Shown: positions 51,011-61,400 of the stretch, piece after piece | Layout: every line of letters starts with the position of its first letter | Numbering within the stretch: the first letter of the stretch is position 1 | Assembly (NCBI GenBank): GCA_963777485.1 | Contig: CAVZQP010000001.1 | Coordinates: forward strand, 248,001 to 312,000 | Reading direction: 5' to 3' | Length of the DNA: 64,000 nucleotides | Origin: Bog-473 sp963777485 | GTDB lineage: Bacteria; Actinomycetota; Acidimicrobiia; Acidimicrobiales; RAAP-2 | The notes under the pieces: model-generated | The model's database searches: none | What the model saw: the letters and a program-made list of their open reading frames with translations, nothing else | What the model was told of the DNA's origin: nothing | Translations under genes and position numbers: made by a program

Positions 51011-52159
51011 GTGAAATGGCTCCTTGCCCTCCTCGTGCTTCTCGGCGGCGGTGTCGCCTGGGCCGCGTTCGCGGTGCCCACGAACGCGGCGGTCGTCAAC
51101 GGCAGCGCTATCAGCCAGTCGTCGCTCAACTCCGAGGTCCAGGCCATTGCCGGGAGCGCGGAGTACCAGTGCTACCTGAACTCGGAGGAATTCCTGTCCT
51201 CGAACGGCAGCCAAGTCGGGCTGCCTCCGGTGACCGGTGCGGGCAAGGGGCAGAACGAGGGGGACAACCCGACCGCCACAAGCGCCTTCGTCGCCACCTA
51301 CCTGGACACGGTGATCGGCCACGAGCTCGTCGAACAGCTCGCCGGCAAGCACAACGTGACGACGAACTCGACTCAGCTGGCCGACGCGCGCTCCAGCTTG
51401 ACCAGCCAGATCACGGGCGTGATGCAGCAGGTGGCCCAGACGGCCCAGGGCCAGAACCCGAAGTTCAGCTGTGGCGCGGCCAATCCGCTCACCGGCCAGC
51501 AGGTGCTCGAGTCGCTGCCCTCATGGTTCGTGGACGAGCAGGTGCAATTCGTCGCCACCGCCAGCGCGCTGCAGGAGGACCTGGCCGGCGTCGGCTCTTC
51601 TGAGGCGAACCTCCAGGGCTACTACGAGAAACACCGCGCGCAGTTCGACACGGTGTGCTTCAACGCGGCCGAATACACGGACCAGGCGTCCGCCCAGGCG
51701 GCGCAGGCGGCTGTGAACTTCGGCACGCCGTTCAGCCAGGTCGCCAGCTCGGCCACGCAGAGCGGCACGATCCCGTGCACCGAGTTGGTCGCCGTCGCCG
51801 GTGAACTGGGCACGAGCATCTCGACTCTGGACGGCATCGCCGTCGGCCAGGCGTCGGCGCCGATCAGCGTGAACGGGAACTACATCGTGCTCGAGCTGTC
51901 CAAGCGGACGCCGACGCCCTACGCCACGGCGAAACCGATCGTGTCCCAGGCCGTGCAACAGGTGGGAGCCACCGTCACGCAGTCGGCCATCACCAAGGCC
52001 GAACGCCGCGCCACGGTGAGCGTCGACCCGCGTTATGGGACATGGGTCCCGGTGAGCGCGTCGGTGTTCACCCCGTTCACGCCCGAGAAGTCCGACGTGC
52101 TGAACTCGCCGGCAAACCAGGCCACCACCTCCACATCGACCAGCCCGTTCAGCGGCTGA
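51011..52159 (+). CDS. SurA-like exported peptidyl-prolyl isomerase/chaperone
   Basis: A protein of 382 residues with an N-terminal membrane anchor or signal (WLLALLVLLGGGVAWAAFA), a SurA-type helical domain (VVNGSAISQSSLNSEVQAIAG and the LDTVIGHELVEQLAGKHNV stretch) and a degenerate parvulin region (QFDTVCFNAAEYTDQASAQAAQ, FSQVASSATQSG, AVGQASAPISVNGNYIVLELSKR). The isomerase active site looks weak, so chaperone function is more likely. Four to six Cys in the mature part may form disulfides. The GTG start at 51011 is 33 bases after mfd, and mazG follows after 2 bases. It occupies the place of the lipoprotein LpqU or SurA-like genes near mazG and eno in related genomes. Confidence 0.83.
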   Translation: MKWLLALLVLLGGGVAWAAFAVPTNAAVVNGSAISQSSLNSEVQAIAGSAEYQCYLNSEEFLSSNGSQVGLPPVTGAGKGQNEGDNPTATSAFVATYLDTVIGHELVEQLAGKHNVTTNSTQLADARSSLTSQITGVMQQVAQTAQGQNPKFSCGAANPLTGQQVLESLPSWFVDEQVQFVATASALQEDLAGVGSSEANLQGYYEKHRAQFDTVCFNAAEYTDQASAQAAQAAVNFGTPFSQVASSATQSGTIPCTELVAVAGELGTSISTLDGIAVGQASAPISVNGNYIVLELSKRTPTPYATAKPIVSQAVQQVGATVTQSAITKAERRATVSVDPRYGTWVPVSASVFTPFTPEKSDVLNSPANQATTSTSTSPFSG

Positions 52160-52161
52160 GC

Positions 52162-53604
52162 GTGGCGCGCCGCCCCCACGTCGTCGTGGTGGGCCTGGGG
52201 CCCGCCGGAAGGGACCTCGTCGGGCCCGGCGCTGCGGAGTGGCTGCGCGAGCCGGGGCGCACCTGGCTGCGCACGGGCCGCCATCCGGCCGCGGCGGCGT
52301 TCCAGGACGCGCACACCTTCGACGACGTGTATGACTCGGCGGGCACCTTCGACGAGGTTTACGCGGCCATCGTCGAGCGGCTGGTAGCTGCGGCGGAGAC
52401 GGCGTCGCCCGAGCCGGTCGTCTACGCCGTCCCGGGGTCGCCCCTCGTGTCCGAGCGCACCGTCGAGCTCCTCCGGGCGGACGAGCGCGTCGAGGTCACG
52501 ATCGTGCCGGCGCTCTCATTCCTCGATCTGGCCTGGGCCGCGCTGGGCGTCGACCCGCTCGCCGCCGGCGTCCGGCTCGTGGACGCGGGCGGCTTCGCCG
52601 ACGTGGCAGCCTCCGAGCGCGGGCCGTTCCTAGTGGCGCAGTGCTGGTCGCGCCACCTGCTCTCCGAGGTGAAGCTGGCGTCGGGGGACGACGCAGCACC
52701 ACTGCCCCGCCCGGTCCTGCTGCACCATCTCGGCCTCCCCGACGAGGTGGTGGCGGAGGTGGACTGGTGGGAGCTCGACCGGACCCTCGAACCGGACCAC
52801 CTGACCTCGCTGTACGTGCCGAGGTTCGGCGACGACACGCGTCGCGGGGCGGGCGTAGAAGTAGCACGTCTCGTGGCGCTGATGGACACATTGCGCGAGC
52901 AGTGCCCGTGGGACCGCGCCCAGGACCATGCGTCGCTGATGCCGCACCTCGTCGAGGAGTGCTACGAGGTGCTCGACGCGCTCTCGGTGCTGTCCGCCGC
53001 ACCGGCGTCCACCGCGCCGGCGGCCAACGTCCATCTCGAGGAAGAGCTGGGCGACCTCTTGTTCCAGATCGTCTTCCACGCCCGCCTGGGGGCCGAGGAC
53101 GGGTGCTTCGACATGGCCGGGGTGGCCCGCACCGTGCACGACAAACTCGTGCACCGGCATCCCCACGTCTTCGGCGATGTGGAAGCCGACGACGCCGGCC
53201 AGGTCATGGCGAACTGGGAGGAGATCAAGCGGAGCGAGAAGGGGCGCGAGAGCGTCACTGAGGGGATCCCGGCCGCGCTGCCGGCGCTGGTGTACGCGAG
53301 CAAGCTCGCACGCAAGGCGCGTTCGGTCGGCCTCGAGCCGCACGACCGAGACGCGAACCAGGCCGCCATGGACCTGGCGGCACTGGCGCGCCTCGCCGAG
53401 CATGCGACGCCGCATCCCGACGACCCGCTGGTGCGCGACGAGCGCGTCGAGCGGCAGATCGGCGACCTGCTGTTCGCGATCGTGAACCTCGCGCAGCGCG
53501 TCGGCGTCGACGCGGAACAGGCGCTGCGGGAGCGCGCCCTCGTGCTGCGCGACGACATCCGGCGCGCCGAGGGCGTCCCCGATGGGCCGGAGGGCAACCG
53601 CTAA
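52162..53604 (+). CDS. mazG: MazG-family NTP pyrophosphohydrolase with N-terminal methylase-like domain
   Basis: A 480-residue two-domain protein of the YabN type. The first 220 residues (VVVVGLGPAGRDLVGPGAAEWLREPG, VYAVPGSPLVSERTVELL) are the tetrapyrrole-methylase fold; the rest is a complete MazG domain with duplicated helical units (LREQCPWDRAQDHASLMPHLVEECYEVLDAL, the EExxE metal site; EELGDLLFQIVFHARLG; then FGDVEADDAGQVMANWEEIKRSEK). MazG removes pyrophosphate from noncanonical or excess NTPs, limiting mutation and (p)ppGpp stress. The start GTG is 2 bases after the SurA-like gene; eno follows after 48 bases. Confidence 0.92.
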   Translation: MARRPHVVVVGLGPAGRDLVGPGAAEWLREPGRTWLRTGRHPAAAAFQDAHTFDDVYDSAGTFDEVYAAIVERLVAAAETASPEPVVYAVPGSPLVSERTVELLRADERVEVTIVPALSFLDLAWAALGVDPLAAGVRLVDAGGFADVAASERGPFLVAQCWSRHLLSEVKLASGDDAAPLPRPVLLHHLGLPDEVVAEVDWWELDRTLEPDHLTSLYVPRFGDDTRRGAGVEVARLVALMDTLREQCPWDRAQDHASLMPHLVEECYEVLDALSVLSAAPASTAPAANVHLEEELGDLLFQIVFHARLGAEDGCFDMAGVARTVHDKLVHRHPHVFGDVEADDAGQVMANWEEIKRSEKGRESVTEGIPAALPALVYASKLARKARSVGLEPHDRDANQAAMDLAALARLAEHATPHPDDPLVRDERVERQIGDLLFAIVNLAQRVGVDAEQALRERALVLRDDIRRAEGVPDGPEGNR

Positions 53605-53652
53605 CCTGGTGATCCGGTGTCCCACCAGGGCGGACGCCGAAGGAGTGACGGA

Positions 53653-54951
53653 GTGAGCACCATTGAGCACGTGATCGGGCGCGAGGTCCTCGACTCCCGC
53701 GGCAACCCGACCGTCGAGGCCGAGGTGCTCCTCGATTCCGGCGCACGGGGACGGGCGATCGCGCCATCCGGTGCCTCGACCGGCATCCGCGAGGCGGTCG
53801 AGTTGCGCGACGGCGGGGAACGCTACGGCGGCAAGGGGGTCGAGCACGCCGTCGCGCACGTGAACGGCGAAATCGCCGCCACTGTGGCCGGGTTGGACGC
53901 GCTCGACCAGCGGTCCGTCGACCATGCGCTCATCGATGTCGACGGGACGCCCGACAAGGGCAGGCTCGGGGCGAACGCGCTGTTGGCCGTCTCGCTCGCC
54001 AGCGCCAAGGCCGCCGCCGACGACCTCGAGATTCCCCTGTACCGCTCCATCGGCGGCGCCAATGCCCACGCGATGCCGGTGCCGATGCTCAACGTACTGA
54101 ACGGCGGTGCGCACGCCAGGAACTCCATCGATTTCCAGGAGTTCATGCTCATGCCCGTCGGTGCGGCGTCGTTCAACGAAGCCTTGCGCTGGGGCACCGA
54201 GACCTACCACACGCTGAAGTCGCTGCTGGCCGACCGGGGGCTCCCGACGGCGGTCGGCGACGAGGGCGGCTTCGCCCCCGACCTGCCCCAGAACGAGGAT
54301 GCGGTGAAATTGCTCGTCGAGGCGATCGAGCTGGCCGGCCGGACCCCGGGCGACGAGATCGCGCTGGCCCTCGATCCGGCCACGAGCGAGCTGTGGAACG
54401 ACGGCAACTACGTCCTGGCGGGGGAGGGGCGGACGCTGTCGTCCGCCGAGCTCGTCGACTACTGGGTGGACCTTGTCGACCGTTACCCGATCGTGTCGAT
54501 CGAGGACGGCATGGCAGAGGAGGACTGGGCGGGGTGGTCGGCGCACACCAAGGCCCTGGGCGGTCGGATCCAGCTGGTGGGCGACGACATCTTCGTGACG
54601 AACGCCGAGATCCTCGAACGAGGCATCAGCGAGGGGGTGGCGAACGCCATCTTGGTGAAGCTCAACCAGATCGGGACGCTGACCGAGACGCTCGACACCG
54701 TTGCGCTGGCCAACCGGTCCTCGTACCGTCCCGTCATCTCTCACCGTTCGGGCGAGACGGAGGACACGACGATCGCCGACCTTGCCGTCGCCGTCAACGC
54801 CGGGCAGATCAAGACGGGTGCGCCCGCCCGGTCCGACCGCGTTGCGAAGTACAACCAGTTGCTGCGGATCGAGGAGGACCTAGGCGAGTCGGCATCCTTC
54901 CCCGGGCGCGCCGCGTTGGCGGGCGGAGGGGTCGGGCGTGGCGGCGCCTAA
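53653..54951 (+). CDS. eno: Enolase
   Basis: Interconverts 2-phosphoglycerate and phosphoenolpyruvate. The 432-residue protein has EVLDSRGNPTVEAEV, APSGASTGIREAVELRDG, SLASAKAAADDL, PMLNVLNGGAHARNSIDFQEFMLMP (substrate loop), VGDEGGFAPDLPQNEDAV, SIEDGMAEEDWAGW, GDDIFVTN and the LVKLNQIGTLTETL catalytic Lys region followed by SHRSGETEDTTIADLAVA. All metal ligands are present. GTG 53653 has AAGGAG 7 bases upstream. The last 14 bases overlap the ftsB-like gene. The C-terminal tail is Gly-rich and slightly long. Confidence 0.97.
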   Translation: MSTIEHVIGREVLDSRGNPTVEAEVLLDSGARGRAIAPSGASTGIREAVELRDGGERYGGKGVEHAVAHVNGEIAATVAGLDALDQRSVDHALIDVDGTPDKGRLGANALLAVSLASAKAAADDLEIPLYRSIGGANAHAMPVPMLNVLNGGAHARNSIDFQEFMLMPVGAASFNEALRWGTETYHTLKSLLADRGLPTAVGDEGGFAPDLPQNEDAVKLLVEAIELAGRTPGDEIALALDPATSELWNDGNYVLAGEGRTLSSAELVDYWVDLVDRYPIVSIEDGMAEEDWAGWSAHTKALGGRIQLVGDDIFVTNAEILERGISEGVANAILVKLNQIGTLTETLDTVALANRSSYRPVISHRSGETEDTTIADLAVAVNAGQIKTGAPARSDRVAKYNQLLRIEEDLGESASFPGRAALAGGGVGRGGA

Positions 54952-55477
54952 GAAGAAGCGCCGTGGCCGCACTCGCCCGTTGCGCGCCGGGAAGGATTCG
55001 ACAGCCGGCCGCTCCCGCCTGCTGTTCGTCGGCGCTTTGTCGTTCTCGGCGGTCGTGCTCCTCGCTTGGTTCCCGGCCAGCTCGCTGCTCAACCAGCGCA
55101 GCGACCTTGCCGGCACGTCGGGCCAGCTGTCGGCGATGCACAAGCAGGATGCTGCGCTCGCACAAGAAAAGAAGAACCTCAGCGACGCCGGAGAGATCGG
55201 GCGCATCGCCCGCGAGCAGTACCAGTTCGTCGACCCGGGCCAGCGGGCCTACGAGGTGCTCCCGCCTTCGGGTGCGGCTGCGTCAGGCACGCCCTATGCG
55301 GGAGACCCCGGTACGACGGGCCCGGCGACCCCGTCGGCCACGCCGGAGCTTCCTCCGGGGGGCGTCACGACGACGACCACGCCGGCCGGCCACGCAGGAC
55401 ATGCCTCCACGACGGCCCCCACCTCTTCGTCGGGGTTGCTGGCGCGCATGCTGCACTCGCTCGAGTTCTGGCACTGA
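54938..55477 (+). CDS. FtsB/DivIC-like septum protein
   Basis: A bitopic membrane protein of 179 residues. A basic cytoplasmic N-terminus (KKKRRGRTRPLRAGKD), one membrane helix (LLFVGALSFSAVVLLAWFPASSLL), then a coiled-coil segment (LAGTSGQLSAMHKQDAALAQEKKNLSDAGEIGRIAREQYQFVDPGQRAYEVLPP) typical of FtsB/DivIC, which bridges FtsL and FtsQ in the divisome. The last 75 residues are a Pro/Thr-rich tail. GTG 54938 lies inside the end of eno (14-base overlap), as usual in actinobacteria. The DUF501 gene follows after 10 bases. Confidence 0.88.
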   Translation: MAAPKKKRRGRTRPLRAGKDSTAGRSRLLFVGALSFSAVVLLAWFPASSLLNQRSDLAGTSGQLSAMHKQDAALAQEKKNLSDAGEIGRIAREQYQFVDPGQRAYEVLPPSGAAASGTPYAGDPGTTGPATPSATPELPPGGVTTTTTPAGHAGHASTTAPTSSSGLLARMLHSLEFWH

Positions 55478-55487
55478 CCGCACGCCG

Positions 55488-55937
55488 GTGGATGACGACC
55501 ATGCCGTGGCGGCGCTGCTGGGACGGGATCCCGGCGGCAACTTCGTCGTCGTGGTCCGCAGCCGGGACGGCGCACCGATGGTGATCGAGAACGAGCCGTT
55601 CCTGCGCGACGGGACGCCCATGCCGACCCGCTACTGGCTCGTCGATCCCGAGCTGCGGGCCCGCGTCGGCCGGCTGGAGGCGGCTGGCGGAGTCCGCGAA
55701 GCGGAGCGTCAAGTGGACGCGGCCGCTGTGGCGGATTGTCATCGCCGCTACGCGGCGGGGCGCGACGCGCTGATCCCAGCGGAGTGGTCGGGACCCCGAC
55801 CCAGCGGCGGGGTAGGCGGGACGCGCGAGGGCGTCAAGTGCCTGCACGCGCATCTGGCGTGGTGGCTGGCCGGGGGAGACGACCCGGTCGGCATGTGGGT
55901 TGCGCAACGACTGGAGCTCACGCGACCCCAGGAATGA
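55488..55937 (+). CDS. DUF501 domain-containing protein
   Basis: A 149-residue DUF501 protein: VAALLGRDPGGNFVVVVRSRDGAPMVIENEPFLRDGTPMPTRYWLVDPELRARVGRLEAAGGVREAE and GGVGGTREGVKCLHAHLAWWLAGGDDPVGMWVAQRL are the family blocks, the latter with the conserved CLHAHLA. Function unknown, but it always accompanies ftsB and ppx in actinobacteria. GTG 55488 is the start; no strong ribosome site is seen. It lies between ftsB-like and ppx. Confidence 0.88.
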   Translation: MDDDHAVAALLGRDPGGNFVVVVRSRDGAPMVIENEPFLRDGTPMPTRYWLVDPELRARVGRLEAAGGVREAERQVDAAAVADCHRRYAAGRDALIPAEWSGPRPSGGVGGTREGVKCLHAHLAWWLAGGDDPVGMWVAQRLELTRPQE

Positions 55938-55968
55938 GCGCGGGGTGCAGCTGTGGTAATCCACAAGG

Positions 55969-56913
55969 ATGAGCGACACCGCCGCCGTCGCCGCGGTCGA
56001 TTGTGGGACGAACTCGACCCGGCTCCTCGTGGTCCGAGAATCGGGAGAGGTGGCCGCCCGCGAGATGCGGATCACCCGGTTGGGAGCCGGGGTGGACGCC
56101 ACCCGCCGTCTCCAACCCGAGGCGATCGGGCGCACGCTCGACGTGCTCAAGGAGTATCGCAGCATCATGGAAGCCGAGCAGGTGACGCGCATTCGCCTCG
56201 TGGCCACGTCTGCGGTGCGCGACGCGGCGAACTTCGAGGCGTTCCTCGAACCGGCATCCGACGTGGTCGGTGTGCAAGCCGAGGTACTCAGCGGAGCCGA
56301 AGAAGGCCGCGTGTCCTACGAGGGTGCCACCGCCGATCTGCCGGCCGTCGCCGGGAAGACGGTCGTCATCGACATCGGAGGAGGTTCCACGGAGATCGTC
56401 ACGCTGGCGGGCGGTGCGATCGCGGCGATCTCTCTGGACATCGGCTGCGTCCGGCTGACCGAGCGCTACCTGCAGAACGATCCGCCGACGCCCGAGGAGA
56501 TCGAAGCTGCACGGAGAGCGATCCACGCCGAGCTCGACCGTGCGACGCAACAGGTTCCGGACCTGGCGCGGCTGGGGCCCGCTGACCGGCTCGTGGGCCT
56601 GGCGGGCACGGTCTCGACTCTGGCCAGCCTCGAGTTGGGCCTCGTCCACTACGAGCGTGACCGCACTCACCACTCGGTTCTCCCGCTCACCTCGGTCGAG
56701 ACGTGGTGCGACATACTCGGCGCCGAGCGCGTCCAGGAACGGTCCGCACGGGCGGCCATCACGAGTGGCCGGGAGGATGTGATCTTCGGAGGCGCGCTCG
56801 TGCTCAAGGAGACCATGCTCCGCTTGGGACTCGCCGAATGCGTGGTCTCGGAAGCCGACCTTCTCGATGGGCTGGTTCTCGGTTTGCGCGGCAGCCGAGA
56901 CCTGGAGCGCTAG
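55969..56913 (+). CDS. ppx: Exopolyphosphatase / guanosine pentaphosphatase (Ppx/GppA)
   Basis: A protein of 314 residues with the actin-like ASKHA fold. VDCGTNSTRLLV and VVIDIGGGSTEIVTL are the two phosphate loops, and VGLAGTVSTLASLELGL the third. It may hydrolyse polyphosphate or pppGpp. As in mycobacterial Ppx1, it lacks the C-terminal HD-like domain, so it is the short form. ATG 55969 is the start. It ends the conserved eno-ftsB-DUF501-ppx run; the next genes belong to a polysaccharide region. Confidence 0.94.
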   Translation: MSDTAAVAAVDCGTNSTRLLVVRESGEVAAREMRITRLGAGVDATRRLQPEAIGRTLDVLKEYRSIMEAEQVTRIRLVATSAVRDAANFEAFLEPASDVVGVQAEVLSGAEEGRVSYEGATADLPAVAGKTVVIDIGGGSTEIVTLAGGAIAAISLDIGCVRLTERYLQNDPPTPEEIEAARRAIHAELDRATQQVPDLARLGPADRLVGLAGTVSTLASLELGLVHYERDRTHHSVLPLTSVETWCDILGAERVQERSARAAITSGREDVIFGGALVLKETMLRLGLAECVVSEADLLDGLVLGLRGSRDLER

Positions 56914-56972
56914 CGGCAGGAGGTCGTCGCCAAGGGGCACGCGGTGTGCCGAGACGGGTTGGTGGCGCTCGT

Positions 56973-56978
56973 TATGCT
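56973..56978 (+). promoter_or_regulatory. Putative -10 box of the membrane-protein gene at 56985
   Basis: TATGCT fits TANNNT and lies 6 bases before GTG 56985, consistent with a leaderless transcript opening the second polysaccharide region. Confidence 0.45.
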
Positions 56979-56984
56979 GCCCGG

Positions 56985-58340
56985 GTGCCGCGTCAGCTTC
57001 AGGCGATCGGCCGATCACTCGTTGCCTGGGGCAAGAGCAGGCCGTCGACGCGAGCGTCGAGGTGGGTGTGGCCGATCGCAGCCGTCGTCATCGCGATCCT
57101 CATTCTGTTCGTATCGATCGCGGCGAGCAGCCAGCAGCGTCATGAGGCAGGCTTCGACATCTTCGACGAGGGTGCCCACTACGACTACGTCGTGCGCCTG
57201 GCGCATGGAGACCTTCCCCGTCCGGGTGACCGCTACACCCAACAGACGCTTCGGATCATCAGCTGTGTCGGGGAGTACGGCCTGTCGCCACACGGGTGCG
57301 CCGTCAAGCACCGGAACCCGGCGGTGGTGCCGCCGGACGGTTACAGCTACGAAGTGGCGCAGCAACCACCACTGGCGTATCTGCCGTACCTGCTCACGAT
57401 CCAAACGGATGGGTCGTCCCAACAGGCCCTTCAGGATGCTCGCTGGGGCGGCTTCATCTGGAGCGTCGTCGGTGCCGGTCTGTTGGTCTGGGTGGCATGG
57501 ATGCTCGACTTGAGCCTCCTCGAGCTTGTCGGAGTGCTGGCCGTCTGCCTGCTCAGCCCGGTGGAGCTCCGCTCGATCGCAACCGTGACCAGTGACAGTG
57601 CGGCGGTACCCACGGGCGCCGCAGTCGTCGCCACGTACCTGGTGTCACGTCGACGGCAGAAGCCGATGATCGTCGCCGGGCTGATCGTCGGACTCGTCGT
57701 GGGCCTCATGAAGGGCCTCTTCATTGTCGCACCGCTCGTGGTCCTCGTTGCATTGATCTTTGCGGACATCGCGCGACGACGACGGCCGACCCGAGACGAC
57801 ATCTGGGTGCGGTACGGATGCAGTGCTGCGATGTTGGCCGGTGCCGTTGCCAGCTATGTCGCATGGGTCCTCATAGAGGATGCTCGAGCGGTCGTGGCGC
57901 CGAGCATCGTCCTGCATGCGCTCGAAGCAGGCTCAATCACGCCGCATCTCCGCGTGTCGACGATCTTCGCCGGATTACAGAACGGATTGTCGGCCTTCAC
58001 GGCGTATGTCCCAGCGCCGCTCTATTGGATCTGGGATGTCGCGATGTACGGGACCCTGGCGGGGCTGCTGGTACTGAAAGGTCCGATCGGACGAGTCAGC
58101 GAGCGTGCCGCGGCTCTCGCCGTCTTCTTCGGCATCGCCGCGCTTGCGGTGGGATTTACTCTGCTCAACTTCTTCGAGGGTCACTACGACTTTGTCGCGC
58201 CCCAGAGATACGCACTTCCCCTGTTGCCGATCGTCGCGCTCGTCGCTGTGCGAGCCATGCGGACACGCGGCGTGCTGGTGGTCGGCATTGCTCTGCCGGC
58301 GCTCGCGGTCATCTATCAACTCGCAACCAGCCAGTTCTGA
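56985..58340 (+). CDS. Multi-pass membrane protein, GT39/DUF-type glycosyltransferase-like
   Basis: A membrane protein of 451 residues. After a first helix (IAAVVIAILILFVSIAASS) comes an extracytoplasmic loop with FDIFDEGAHYDYVVRLAHGDLPRPGDRYT, whose E/D residues near the end of TM1 recall the catalytic acid of GT-C glycosyltransferases, and YSYEVAQQPPLAYLPYLL with a conserved-looking QxPPLxYLP. About nine more helices follow. GT-C enzymes transfer sugars from polyprenyl-phosphate donors outside the membrane. Family assignment is from pattern only. GTG 56985 is the start, six bases after a -10 box. The four-domain gene follows after 93 bases. Confidence 0.82.
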   Translation: MPRQLQAIGRSLVAWGKSRPSTRASRWVWPIAAVVIAILILFVSIAASSQQRHEAGFDIFDEGAHYDYVVRLAHGDLPRPGDRYTQQTLRIISCVGEYGLSPHGCAVKHRNPAVVPPDGYSYEVAQQPPLAYLPYLLTIQTDGSSQQALQDARWGGFIWSVVGAGLLVWVAWMLDLSLLELVGVLAVCLLSPVELRSIATVTSDSAAVPTGAAVVATYLVSRRRQKPMIVAGLIVGLVVGLMKGLFIVAPLVVLVALIFADIARRRRPTRDDIWVRYGCSAAMLAGAVASYVAWVLIEDARAVVAPSIVLHALEAGSITPHLRVSTIFAGLQNGLSAFTAYVPAPLYWIWDVAMYGTLAGLLVLKGPIGRVSERAAALAVFFGIAALAVGFTLLNFFEGHYDFVAPQRYALPLLPIVALVAVRAMRTRGVLVVGIALPALAVIYQLATSQF

Positions 58341-58433
58341 GCCTGAGAATTTCCTCATCGCTGGCCAGGACGACAAGTCCGGGAGGCGCAGGTCCCGGTG
58401 CTATTCTGCAAACGTGCTGAAGGGCTGCGCCCG

Positions 58434-61400
58434 ATGAGTGGCGTGCGCCGGGCGACGGACGGCTCTCTCACCTCCCAGAATGGCAGGGCAAACGCCGTGT
58501 TCGTGGTGGGGATGCACGCCAGCGGGGTCGACCTCCTCGGTGACGCGCTGTCACTTCTGGGTCTGCCGGCCCTTCGGGACGACGAAAGCCAGCCGCGGTA
58601 CCGCCGCCTGAGCTCTTTCAACGATCGGCTGCTCACCGCCGCCACCGCTCCCGGTGAGCCCCTTCCCGCTGCGGCACCGGCCGAACTGGTGCGCGAGTTG
58701 GCGGAATGGCTACCGGAAGCCAAGGACATCGCGACCAAGCTCTTGCCGGAAGACTCGGCACCCTGGGTTTGGGCCGATCCACGCCTCAGCTTCCTCGTTC
58801 CGTTCTGGTCGGCAGCACTCGACCTGACGCCCGCAGTGATCTTGGTGCATCGGGCTCCCTGGGCCATGACGACCGAACTCACACCCGGCACCGCCGGCGC
58901 GGTCGCCACATGGGACCGCTACAACCGCTCGGCCCTCGTGCTGTGCGGTCGATATCCGTCATTGGTGGTGAGCTACGACGATCTGGTTGGACAGGGCAAG
59001 GAGACCCTGTCGAGGGTCGGAACGTTCCTCTCGTCCCTGGGAATGCCCGTCACCGACGACTTGGGCCCCGCCATAGCGCCGTTGGACTCGCTTGATGCCG
59101 TATCGGACGACCGCGACCCTGGCAGCAGCGATGCCGACAAGGCGGCGGCGGTCCTTCCTGCGCACAAGACATTGCACCGGCTGTTGGCAAGTCTCGACGG
59201 ACAAACCGTGCAAGACGATGGATCGCCATCGGAATCCCTTGTCGACGTTACGGCGGACTTCTACACCGAGGACTACTACGGCACCTCTTACGACGAAGGA
59301 GGTGTGCCCTATCGTAGGGACGAGGAGGTGTGGGTCTCCTTCTTCGAGGGCGTCGCCAACGCGATCGCCAAGTCTCTGGGTCCGGCGACCGTGCTGGACG
59401 TCGGCTGCGCGATCGGCATGTTGGTCGAGGCCCTTCGCGACTGTGGCATTGACGCCAAGGGTTTCGACCTTTCTCCCTGGGCAATCGGCCAGGTTCCAGC
59501 ACGTCTTCAGCCCTTCTGCTGGGTCGGGTCCGTCACCGAGGAGATCGAAGGGCACTACGACCTCATGACCTGCATCGAGGTACTCGAACATCTTCCACCC
59601 TGGATGGCGGATGCCGCCGTGGCCAACATCTGCCGGCACGCCGATCGCGTCCTCTTCTCCTCGACGCCCGACGATTTCGACGAACCCACCCATCTCAACG
59701 TCGAGGCCGGCGGCTACTGGGCCAATCTGTTCCGGCAGCACGGTTTCGTCAGGGACCTCACTCATGACACAGACTTCCTCGCACCGCACGCCATGCTGTT
59801 TCGACGGGGTGAGGCGGACGCCGAGTCTCTGGTTGCCGACTACGAGCGAGCGTTGTGGGCTGCCAAGAAGAGTGCGCTGGACACTGCCAAGGAACAACAA
59901 CGACTGCGGGATGCGGCGATAGCGGAAGTTCGACGGGAGAAGGAAGAAGAGGCTTTGCAATTCAAGAACTCCCTGGAGGGACTGAATCGCCGACGGGATG
60001 CCGAGAACCGAGCTGCCTTCGAGCAAGTCCGCTATTTCGAAGACGGCCAGCGTCGCCTTGCCGGATTGCTCGAGCACAGGGAGACCCAGCTCAAAGAGGT
60101 GTACAGCACCAAGACATTCCGCTACAGCACAAAGCTGCGCGGATTGTACGGACGGCTACGCGGCATCGGTGTCGTCTCGGCGGCAACTCTGCCGCTGCCT
60201 ACAGTGCTTCCGCCCGGCACCTATCAGACTTGGATTGAGACCTACGACACGCTGGACGACGATGCGAGGGCCAGCATCAGGTCCGAGCTGTCAGCGTTGA
60301 CGCCAGGGCCGAAGATCTCGGTGATCATGCCGGTATACAACCCACCGGTCGACATGCTCCGTGCCGCGATCGAGTCGGTCCGAGACCAGCTCTACGAGGA
60401 ATGGGAGTTGTGCATTGCGGACGATTGTTCGACTGATACGGCCGTCCAGCAGCTTCTGAGCGAATATGCCGCGTCCGACAACCGTGTCAAGGTCATCCGC
60501 CGTAAGGAGAACGGCCACATTTCTGCGGCATCGAACAGCGCCCTCTCACTGGTGAGCGGTGAATGGGTGGCGCTGCTCGATCACGACGACATCCTTGCGC
60601 CGCACGCCTTGGCGATGTTCGCCTTGGCGATCGCCGATCATCCCGAGGCAGGCGTGATCTACAGCGACGAGGACAAGCTCGACCAGAGCGGCAAGCGACG
60701 GGACCCCTTCTTCAAGCCGGACTTCGACCCGCTGTTGCTGCTGGGTCAAAACTTCGTCAGCCACTTCAGCGCATTCCGCAAGGATATGGTGGACCGCGTC
60801 GGGGGCTATCGCGTCGGCTACGAAGGGAGTCAGGACTGGGACCTCACGCTTCGGGTCACCGAGCTGTTGACGCCTGCACAGGTGGTCCATATTCCCCACG
60901 TGCTCTACCACTGGCGGGTCCACGCATCGTCCACGGCGTCGGTGGTCTCCGCCAAGCCCTATGCCGTCGATGCCGGCCAACGTGCGGTCATGGACCACCT
61001 CGAGCGGACCAGGCGGCGGGCGACCACGACACGGATCGGGCAGTGGGGCTTCAATCGGGTCACCTGGGAGCTCCCGGACCCGCCCCCCAAGGTGAGTGTC
61101 ATCATCCCCACCCGGGACGGCGATCGGTTGACGCGTTGCATCGACAGCGTTCTCGCTTTCACGATCTATCCGGACTTTGAGGTCCTGGTCGTCGACAACG
61201 GCAGCGGGAAACGCTCCACCATGGAGTATCTGCGGAGCAACGAGCACCGCATCACGGTGATCCGGGACGATCGTCCGTTCAACCATTCAGCCCTGAACAA
61301 CCTCGCCGTGGCGCAGTCATCCGGAGACGTCGTGTGCCTTCTCAACGACGACACCGAGGTCATAGGGAGCGGTTGGATGGCCGAGATGGTCAGTCAGCTC

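Noticed and set aside
47477..51352. A 1291-codon open frame antisense to mfd.
   Set aside because: In GC-rich coding DNA the opposite strand is often free of stops. It is His/Arg/Asp-rich with no domain, while mfd on the plus strand has every expected motif.
52630..54744. A 704-codon open frame antisense to mazG and eno.
   Set aside because: It crosses two well-identified genes, has a skewed composition, and no motif. It is a shadow of codon-position GC bias.
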